The notes below the pieces were generated by a model. The model was not told the DNA's origin and made no database searches. It saw only the letters and a list, made by a program, of their open reading frames with translations. The translations under genes and the position numbers were made by a program. DNA of 11,179 nt from Pseudomonadota bacterium (GTDB lineage Bacteria; Myxococcota; Bradymonadia; UBA4248): NCBI GenBank assembly GCA_017629415.1, contig JAGBXG010000482.1:1-11179 (forward strand), in the 5' to 3' direction. The first letter of the stretch is position 1; each line of letters starts with the position of its first letter. Positions 6,372 through 11,179 of the stretch are shown in pieces.

Positions 6372-8980
6372 TGCGCTCGGTTTTATTGGCAATCATTGTT
6401 CTCATGATGCTCATTTGGGTGGCGACAGGCGGTGTCCATTGGGGAACGGCGGCTGTGATGAGTATTGGGGCCGTCATGCTCGGCAGTGCGGTGTCTGTTT
6501 TGGGAGCCTTGAAGGCCCAAAAAAAGCTCAATGGGGCTTATTGGGCTGAAAAATTAGAAATCCGGCGCTTTCATGGTTTTGGTGCACTGGGGTGGATGCT
6601 GCTGGTCATGATGCTGATGACGGTGGTGTCTTTGGTGCCGTTGCCGTTGGGCTTGCTCGAAGTGTTGTCTCCAGCGGCGGCAGATTGGTATCGCGAAGCA
6701 TGGCAAATTGCCGGAATGGATAAAGAATGGGGACGGCTGACGGCAGCCGGCGGCAGAACGGCTTTTGCTTTGTGGATGCTCGTCGGGTTTTTCGGCGTTT
6801 ATTGGGGGGCCGTCCGGTTAGGGGGAACGCGCCAGCGCGTGACACGTATCAGCCATGTTTTGGCAGCGATGGGCGGTCTGTTCGTGGCGATGATGGGCTT
6901 GCGCTTTGTCGGTTATCCCATATCTTTGGGCGAAACTGGGGCACAATCGCCTTGGCATATTGGTTTGCCTGTCAATGTCAACCACTTGAGCGGCGTGATG
7001 CTCATGCTGACTTTGATGGCGTTGGGTGGCATATTGACCAAAAGACATCGAAATACCCATGCACGGCGCGCACTTTGGGGATTTTTATATCTTATCTTTG
7101 GCGTGTCCGTTGTCATGCTCAAAAGCCGAGGTGCAATTTTGGCTTTGGGGCTTGGACACCTTTTGGTGATCGGACTGTATTTTGCAGTGTCGCGCCAAAT
7201 CAAATGGAAAACAGGACTGGCAATGGCCGGCGGTCTGGGGCTGATTCTGGCTGCTGTCTTGGTCATTTCTGCGCCAACAATCGGCCAAATCGTCGAAGAA
7301 TATGAAGCGACAGAAATTGTTTTTGAGGCTTCAACAGACGATTTGCAGGCCGTGGATGCGCCCAAATCCATATCCAAAACACAAATTTATGCCGATTTGT
7401 GGCCAATGGCTCGCGATTGGGGCAGAGCAGGGATCGGACGTTCGGCATTTAACGATGTCTATCCTCAATATCAGGGATTCGGATTTGCCAAAAGATTCAG
7501 GCATGCCGAGAATGAATGGCTTGAAACATGGCTGGAATATGGCTGGCTAGGCGGACTTTTATGTCTGGTGCTTGGGACCATCGGCATTTTCAAGCTGGTT
7601 CGCATGGTCGGCAAACAGCAGCAGGAATCGAAACTGACCATTGGCATTTTGGCCGCATTATTGGCGGTGTTGATTCAAAATTTGTTCGATTTCGGCCTCA
7701 GATATTGGACCGTTGGCTTCCTATTTTGGCTTTTCTGCGGTGTCTTGGAGTCACGCCGTCAGCGTTGGCAATATGGCAAAATTGAACAAGATAAAGCCGA
7801 AATTTCGCAACGCCTTCAGATCGAATACGGTTTGGGGATGGGGATTTGGGCTGCAGCCATCGTGACTTCGTTATTCACGGCAAGCCTGGCGGTCGATGGT
7901 TTGACCGAGTCTGGCCTGAAACAACTTCAAAATACACCGGAATTCACGATATGTGCCCAAAACATGGTCGTTCGTCCCGGGTCTCCGGAAGTCCGTAAAA
8001 TCATGGGATTTGCACAACTGGAACGCGCAAAAAATATCCAGCCAATAGCAGAAGATAAGAATTCCAAGCCTCAGGCAGAGAGTGGAGCAGAGGCTCCATC
8101 CAGCGCCGCTTCTTCACCGCATCAACATTGGTTAGCAGCACGTCATTGGCTTGAATCAGCCCATGCGAAAGCGCCGCGTCAGGGGCGAATCTCCCTGCAT
8201 TTGGCCAAAACATGCCTTGCGCTTGGGGATTTGGAATGTGCGACAAAACATTTTCAACGAGCCATTCAAAATACGCCGCGTCTGCGTGAACTGGCCATGT
8301 ATGAAATCGCCGGCATGCCGGAAAACTGGATTCAAATGCCCGAGGACGCAGTCTCGCGAGAAAGTCTGATTCGTGCCCTTAAAGAACGGCAGCGTTTTGA
8401 TGTTGCCTCTCAGCTCATATCAGCATGGACAAATCCACAGTTTGACGTCGAACATGCCAAACTCATGTGCATTGTCTATGAATCCATTGGATTTATCGAA
8501 GGATGCCATACGCTTGTTGAAAATTTGGGCGATTTGCCCGTCACTGGCGATTTGTCCGTTACCCTGAATTATCTGAATCTCAAAACTCAATATATGATTC
8601 AGCATGAAGATTGGGAAAATCTCTTCAAATTATACGAAACAACCGAAAAAATATTGCAAACTCAGCGTGAATATTGGCGCAATAGACTTTATCACAGCGT
8701 ATTTTATGGTAAACACCGCTCCCCTGAATGGTACCACAATGCGGTACCATCGATTTTTTGGCGTTACCGTCAGATTTCTGATGGCGACAAGCAATGGCGG
8801 TTTGACGATGCCTATTGCGGCGCATTCTATGCCTTCGAAATGGATCAAATCAGCCGTGCCGTTCGCGATGCCAAAGCCGCGTTAAGCATTAAACCGCATC
8901 ATAAAGGTGCACAAAATATCCTTAAAGAAGCCGAAAAACGGCAAAAAAATCCCTTCAAACTTCAGGGAATTTCTCAATAA
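6371..8980 (+). CDS. O-antigen ligase/polymerase (Wzy/WaaL-type) membrane protein with TPR-like tail
   Basis: An 869-residue protein probably acting in the inner membrane to polymerise or transfer a lipid-linked glycan. The ATG at 6371 shares its A with the previous TGA (TGATG), a translational-coupling arrangement, and GGGGG lies just upstream. About 10-13 membrane helices fill residues 3-460, with one more at about 490-510. Wzy_C-family marks are visible: KSRGA at 251-255, a large hydrophilic loop (about 302-390) containing GIGRSAFNDVYPQY, and HAENEWLETWLEYGWLG (378-394). A low-complexity Ser/Ala/Pro linker (about 560-585) leads to a soluble tail with TPR-like helices (about 585-640 and 815-850). 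Family members include O-antigen ligases, O-antigen polymerases and protein O-glycosylation ligases, and sequence alone does not separate them. No glycosyltransferase genes are adjacent, so the glycan is unknown. Confidence 0.85.
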   Translation: MRSVLLAIIVLMMLIWVATGGVHWGTAAVMSIGAVMLGSAVSVLGALKAQKKLNGAYWAEKLEIRRFHGFGALGWMLLVMMLMTVVSLVPLPLGLLEVLSPAAADWYREAWQIAGMDKEWGRLTAAGGRTAFALWMLVGFFGVYWGAVRLGGTRQRVTRISHVLAAMGGLFVAMMGLRFVGYPISLGETGAQSPWHIGLPVNVNHLSGVMLMLTLMALGGILTKRHRNTHARRALWGFLYLIFGVSVVMLKSRGAILALGLGHLLVIGLYFAVSRQIKWKTGLAMAGGLGLILAAVLVISAPTIGQIVEEYEATEIVFEASTDDLQAVDAPKSISKTQIYADLWPMARDWGRAGIGRSAFNDVYPQYQGFGFAKRFRHAENEWLETWLEYGWLGGLLCLVLGTIGIFKLVRMVGKQQQESKLTIGILAALLAVLIQNLFDFGLRYWTVGFLFWLFCGVLESRRQRWQYGKIEQDKAEISQRLQIEYGLGMGIWAAAIVTSLFTASLAVDGLTESGLKQLQNTPEFTICAQNMVVRPGSPEVRKIMGFAQLERAKNIQPIAEDKNSKPQAESGAEAPSSAASSPHQHWLAARHWLESAHAKAPRQGRISLHLAKTCLALGDLECATKHFQRAIQNTPRLRELAMYEIAGMPENWIQMPEDAVSRESLIRALKERQRFDVASQLISAWTNPQFDVEHAKLMCIVYESIGFIEGCHTLVENLGDLPVTGDLSVTLNYLNLKTQYMIQHEDWENLFKLYETTEKILQTQREYWRNRLYHSVFYGKHRSPEWYHNAVPSIFWRYRQISDGDKQWRFDDAYCGAFYAFEMDQISRAVRDAKAALSIKPHHKGAQNILKEAEKRQKNPFKLQGISQ

Positions 8981-8991
8981 TTCCCTTTTTT
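8964..8991 (+). terminator. Intrinsic terminator of the LysM-Wzy operon
   Basis: AGGGAATT (8964-8971) and AATTCCCT (8979-8986) form a perfect 8-bp stem around a 7-base loop, followed by six T residues (8986-8991). The TAA stop codon (8978-8980) spans the loop and the start of the right arm, so the gene's last codons are part of the terminator. Confidence 0.75.
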
Positions 8992-8994
8992 CAA

Positions 8995-9116
8995 GGGGGG
9001 CAAGCCCCCAGCGGCGCTATTTGCTTCGCAAATACGCGCCTTCCCCCAGCGGCGCTATTTGCTTCGCAAATACGCGCCTTCCCCCTTCGGCGCTATTTGC
9101 GAAGCAAATACGCGCC
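8995..9116. repeat. Palindromic repeat cluster: G/C hairpin plus three 28-base units
   Basis: A GGGGG-CAAG-CCCCC hairpin (8996-9009) leads into three imperfect palindromes at 9013-9040, 9051-9078 and 9089-9116, spaced exactly 38 bases apart. Each unit starts GGCGC, has a core TATTTGC-3-nt-GCAAATA, and ends CGCGCC, so its stem has one unpaired C. Linkers are TTCCCCC plus AGC or TTC. Units 1 and 2 are identical; unit 3 has its core inverted. A fourth copy lies at 10942-10969, with its own G/C hairpin in front. This is a REP/BIME- or MITE-like dispersed family. Confidence 0.85.
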
Positions 9117-9327
9117 TCCATTCTTCCCAAAACGACAGTTATGAGTACCCGACGAACTGACAAAAAAACGTGAATTCTATGGTAGGATTCTAAAGAAGCT
9201 CACGCCTTTGGTGGGGTTTGGAGCAACGACCTAAAGGGGGGAGCGCAAATCCCCGGCGGGGACAACTCTATTATCGAAAGTTTCATGGACGATTTATCGG
9301 GTAAAAAAATCCCGTATCAGAGCAACT
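9117..9327. other. asnA upstream region, no clear promoter
   Basis: There is no credible gene here. It holds small foldbacks: CCCC-GGC-GGGG near 9251-9261, and CGTGA / TCACG arms around 9170-9203. TATTAT at 9269-9274 could be a -10 box, but no -35 match lies 16-18 bases upstream. The G-rich stretch at about 9211-9260 resembles repeat-derived sequence near 10332, though the match is too short to call. Confidence 0.4.
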
Positions 9328-10311
9328 ATGTACCAATCTATTCTTGATCTTCGTCAAACTCAGCAAGCCATTAAATTTCTCAAAGACTCGTTTGAACGCG
9401 AGCTCGCCAGGGCACTTCGCCTGTATCGCGTTTCTGCCCCGCTTTTTGTTGAGCCCAACTCAGGTCTTAACGATAACTTAAACGGCGTGGAACGTCCGGT
9501 ATCTTTTGATGTGGCCGCCGGCGGCGCTATGCTGGAAATCGTGCATTCTTTAGCCAAATGGAAACGCATGGCACTTCATCAGTACGGTTATGAGCCCGGT
9601 TCTGGCATCTATACAGATATGAACGCCATTCGTCGGGATGAGACACCAGATGCACTCCACTCAATCTATGTCGATCAGTGGGACTGGGAACGTGTCATTC
9701 TGCCCGAAGAACGCACGATGGACACGCTGCGCACGATTGTTGAACGCATTTATGCTTCCATCAAATCCGTTGAATGGCTGGTTTGCAATCGTTTTCCAGA
9801 ACTCAAACCAACGCTGCCAAATGAAATTTCATTCATTACATCTGAAGAATTGTTGCAGAAATATCCAAATTTACCATCCAAAGCTCGTGAAAATGCGATT
9901 GTTAAAGAACTTGGGGCGGTTTTTATTTCTCAAATTGGCGGTAAATTATCACACGGTATGCCGCACGATGGCCGCGCCCCAGACTATGACGATTGGGCAT
10001 TAAACGGTGATATACTCGTCTGGTTTGAGCCGCTTAATTGCGCCGTTGAGCTGTCCAGCATGGGGATCCGCGTCGATGCCGAAGCCTTGCAACGTCAGCT
10101 CGAACTTTCCGGGCATACAGAACGCGCATCCCTGACCTATCACAAAATGTTGCTCGAAAATGCTCTGCCACAAACGATTGGCGGCGGTATCGGTCAATCT
10201 CGTCTCTGTCTTGTTTTGCTCAAAAAAGCACACATCGGCGAAGTTCAAGCAGCATACTGGCCTCCCGAAGTCATTGAAGATTGCAAAAAACAAGGCATCG
10301 GTTTGCTTTAA
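9328..10311 (+). CDS. asnA: Aspartate-ammonia ligase (asparagine synthetase A)
   Basis: Cytoplasmic enzyme making L-asparagine from aspartate, ammonia and ATP, releasing AMP and pyrophosphate. Its fold is related to class II aminoacyl-tRNA synthetases. At 327 residues it matches the family length (E. coli about 330). Conserved blocks run in order along the whole protein: DNLNGVERPV (49-58), VHSLAKWKR (72-80), YVDQWDWE (114-121), IGGKLSHG then APDYDDW (203-223), LNGDILVW (225-232), ELSSMGIRVD (241-250) and QTIGGGIGQSR (282-292). Against E. coli AsnA it lacks a short insertion after PDYDDW, as other bacterial versions do. The start fits the family N-terminus, but no good ribosome site precedes it (only CAGAG). 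Its TAA lies in the first bases of a downstream inverted repeat. It appears to be monocistronic. Confidence 0.97.
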   Translation: MYQSILDLRQTQQAIKFLKDSFERELARALRLYRVSAPLFVEPNSGLNDNLNGVERPVSFDVAAGGAMLEIVHSLAKWKRMALHQYGYEPGSGIYTDMNAIRRDETPDALHSIYVDQWDWERVILPEERTMDTLRTIVERIYASIKSVEWLVCNRFPELKPTLPNEISFITSEELLQKYPNLPSKARENAIVKELGAVFISQIGGKLSHGMPHDGRAPDYDDWALNGDILVWFEPLNCAVELSSMGIRVDAEALQRQLELSGHTERASLTYHKMLLENALPQTIGGGIGQSRLCLVLLKKAHIGEVQAAYWPPEVIEDCKKQGIGLL

Positions 10312-10403
10312 GTCATTTGATGGGGCTTCTGGGTGGGGCTTATTGGGGTTACGTCCCAAACCCTGTCAGGGCTGAGCCCCTTAGAACCATCAATAATGAC
10401 TTA
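10309..10403. repeat. 95-nt foldback element at the asnA stop codon
   Basis: The outer arms TAAGTCATTTGATGG (10309-10323) and CCATCAATAATGACTTA (10387-10403) pair along 15 positions with a 2-base bulge. Inside, TTCT (10327-10330) pairs with AGAA (10383-10386), and GGGGCT (10335-10340) pairs with AGCCCC (10375-10380). The centre can form TTGGG/CCCAA and CCCT-GTC-AGGG hairpins. The whole segment can thus form a branched structure. It may terminate or stabilise asnA mRNA, although no T-run follows directly, or it may be a MITE-like insertion. Confidence 0.65.
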
Positions 10404-10921
10404 CGGTTTTGTGAGTGTAATAATGCGTGAGTACTGACATTTTTGGGGCAAAATAGACCGCCTGCATCTCATTTTGCATCTCTGCAACGTACCAATTCGT
10501 AAATATTATAAGACTCGATGTACGCCTAGCTTTCTATAGGGTTGGAATTTTTTCAATACTACAAACATGAGTGGGATGTTTGCATTGCGCCCCCAATATC
10601 CATTGGGTTCCCCCTCCCCCGCCGTCCGACCGCCACCTGAGGCTCTGCACACCCACACGCGCATACACCAACCCCTTGGCGGCATCTCATCGCAAGAAAA
10701 AAGTCGTCATTCTCGCGACTGTGGCCGCTTTCGTCGGTATTGCCGTGTCTGCACGGGCATGCGGACGCCGTAGTCATGTCTGCCAAAAACCGTCTCGTCA
10801 GCGCAGTTTTCGGTGCATCATTACGTTATGTGAGGGCTCCGCGAATTGCGGTTGCACGAGATTTCGAGGTGGTGCACGCGAATTTGCCATAAAAACTCCG
10901 AAATAAAATGAATAAAACGTT
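10404..10921. other. Intergenic region without a confident gene; GC-rich island
   Basis: Bases 10404-10560 show nothing recognisable. Bases about 10600-10900 are distinctly GC-rich: the 60 bases from 10621 contain 41 G or C. Two plus-strand frames look coding-like. One (GTG 10571 or TTG 10676, to 10906) contains RKKKVVILATVAAFVGIAVS, followed by ARA-C, which resembles a signal peptide. The other (ATG 10776 to 10892) encodes 38 residues beginning MSAKNRLVSAVFGASLRYVR. Neither has a ribosome site or a family I recognise. A frameshifted remnant of a small gene is possible. Confidence 0.3.
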
Positions 10922-10996
10922 AAGGGGGCAAAGCCCCCTTCGGCGCTATTTGCTTTGCAAATACGCGCCTACCCCCATTGCGGGGACACCCCGCAA
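10922..10996. repeat. Fourth palindromic repeat copy within a hairpin cluster
   Basis: Three structures follow one another: AAGGGGGC-AAA-GCCCCCTT (10922-10940), the 28-base palindrome (10942-10969; core loop TTT instead of TTC), and TTGCGGGG-ACA-CCCCGCAA (10978-10996). The first two match the order seen at 8996-9040, showing that the G/C hairpin and the palindrome belong to one dispersed element. Confidence 0.8.
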
Positions 10997-11037
10997 CGCC
11001 CCGTGTATTCTCAAGCTGTTATCCATTCTCACTGCAT

Positions 11038-11077
11038 TATAATGATACCGATGCCGGGGATGGGGGCATGTGGTATC
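11038..11077 (+). promoter_or_regulatory. Candidate -10 box followed by a hairpin
   Basis: A perfect TATAAT lies at 11038-11043, but no good -35 is found 16-18 bases upstream. Directly after it, GATACC (11044-11049) pairs with GGTATC (11072-11077), and ATGCC (11051-11055) pairs with GGCAT (11065-11069) around a GGGGATGGG loop. Any transcript would run off the window to the right. Bases 11078-11179 are A/T-rich with no gene visible. Confidence 0.25.
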
Positions 11078-11179
11078 CGTGTTATTCCGTTGAAAAAGCA
11101 GTTGTGACGAAAAAAAATGCATTTTTAAAAAATAAAATTTGACCATTCACACCTACACGCGTATAAGCCGCCCTCGCTG

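Noticed and set aside
9013..9116. Possible CRISPR array
   Set aside because: The 38-base period has linkers of only about 10 nearly identical bases. There are no unique spacers, and the units are long palindromes with no cas genes nearby.
8907..9173. An 88-residue plus-strand open frame across the end of the Wzy-type gene and the repeats
   Set aside because: It begins out of frame within the real gene, crosses the intrinsic terminator, and its repeated peptide simply reads through the palindromic units.
9285..9347. A 20-residue open frame overlapping the asnA start, considered as an attenuation leader peptide
   Set aside because: It has no ribosome site, only one Asn codon, and no terminator or antiterminator pair that would support attenuation.
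10559..10786. A 75-residue cysteine-rich minus-strand open frame
   Set aside because: Cys and Gly richness follows from the GC-rich composition; there is no ribosome site or family resemblance.
10648..11166. Similar CACACGCG(C/T)ATA stretches near 10656 and 11157, considered as a direct repeat
   Set aside because: Only about a dozen bases match and the flanks do not, so chance is a sufficient explanation.

Overview
The window reads as a chromosomal segment of a Gram-negative bacterium that uses eukaryotic-type Ser/Thr protein kinases. Tandem membrane-anchored kinases, an O-antigen ligase/polymerase-type envelope protein and many palindromic intergenic repeats fit a deltaproteobacterial or Myxococcota-like lineage. 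That placement is an inference from gene content, because no rRNA or marker gene is present.

Layout. (1) Bases 1-3612 (minus strand): two paralogous Ser/Thr kinases, probably one operon read right to left. The downstream one runs off the window's left edge. Each has an N-terminal Hanks kinase domain, then two adjacent membrane helices, then a C-terminal tail. (2) Bases 3613-3932: divergent control region holding a perfect 28-base palindrome next to a possible extended -10 box for the kinases, and a bulged hairpin just upstream of the rightward operon. (3) Bases 3933-8980 (plus strand): a two-gene, translationally coupled unit (TGATG overlap). The first protein has a central LysM domain and a C-terminal LytM/M23-like domain lacking its zinc ligands. 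The second is a multi-spanning Wzy/WaaL-type protein with a TPR-like tail. An intrinsic terminator overlaps the second gene's stop codon. (4) Bases 8992-9327: a G/C hairpin followed by three 28-base palindromic repeat units at exact 38-base spacing, then an asnA upstream region without a clear promoter. (5) Bases 9328-10311: asnA, ammonia-dependent asparagine synthetase, complete. (6) Bases 10309-11179: no confident gene. It holds a ~95-nt foldback element starting at the asnA stop codon, a GC-rich island with coding-like stretches in two frames (perhaps a decayed small gene), a fourth dispersed copy of the palindromic repeat inside a run of hairpins, and a -10-like box followed by a hairpin near the right edge.

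How the genes may work together: the coupled LysM/LytM-like protein and polymerase-like protein suggest surface-glycan assembly tied to cell-wall sensing. The divergent kinases could phosphorylate or otherwise regulate this module. The link rests on adjacency only. asnA looks like an independent housekeeping gene bounded by structured repeats.
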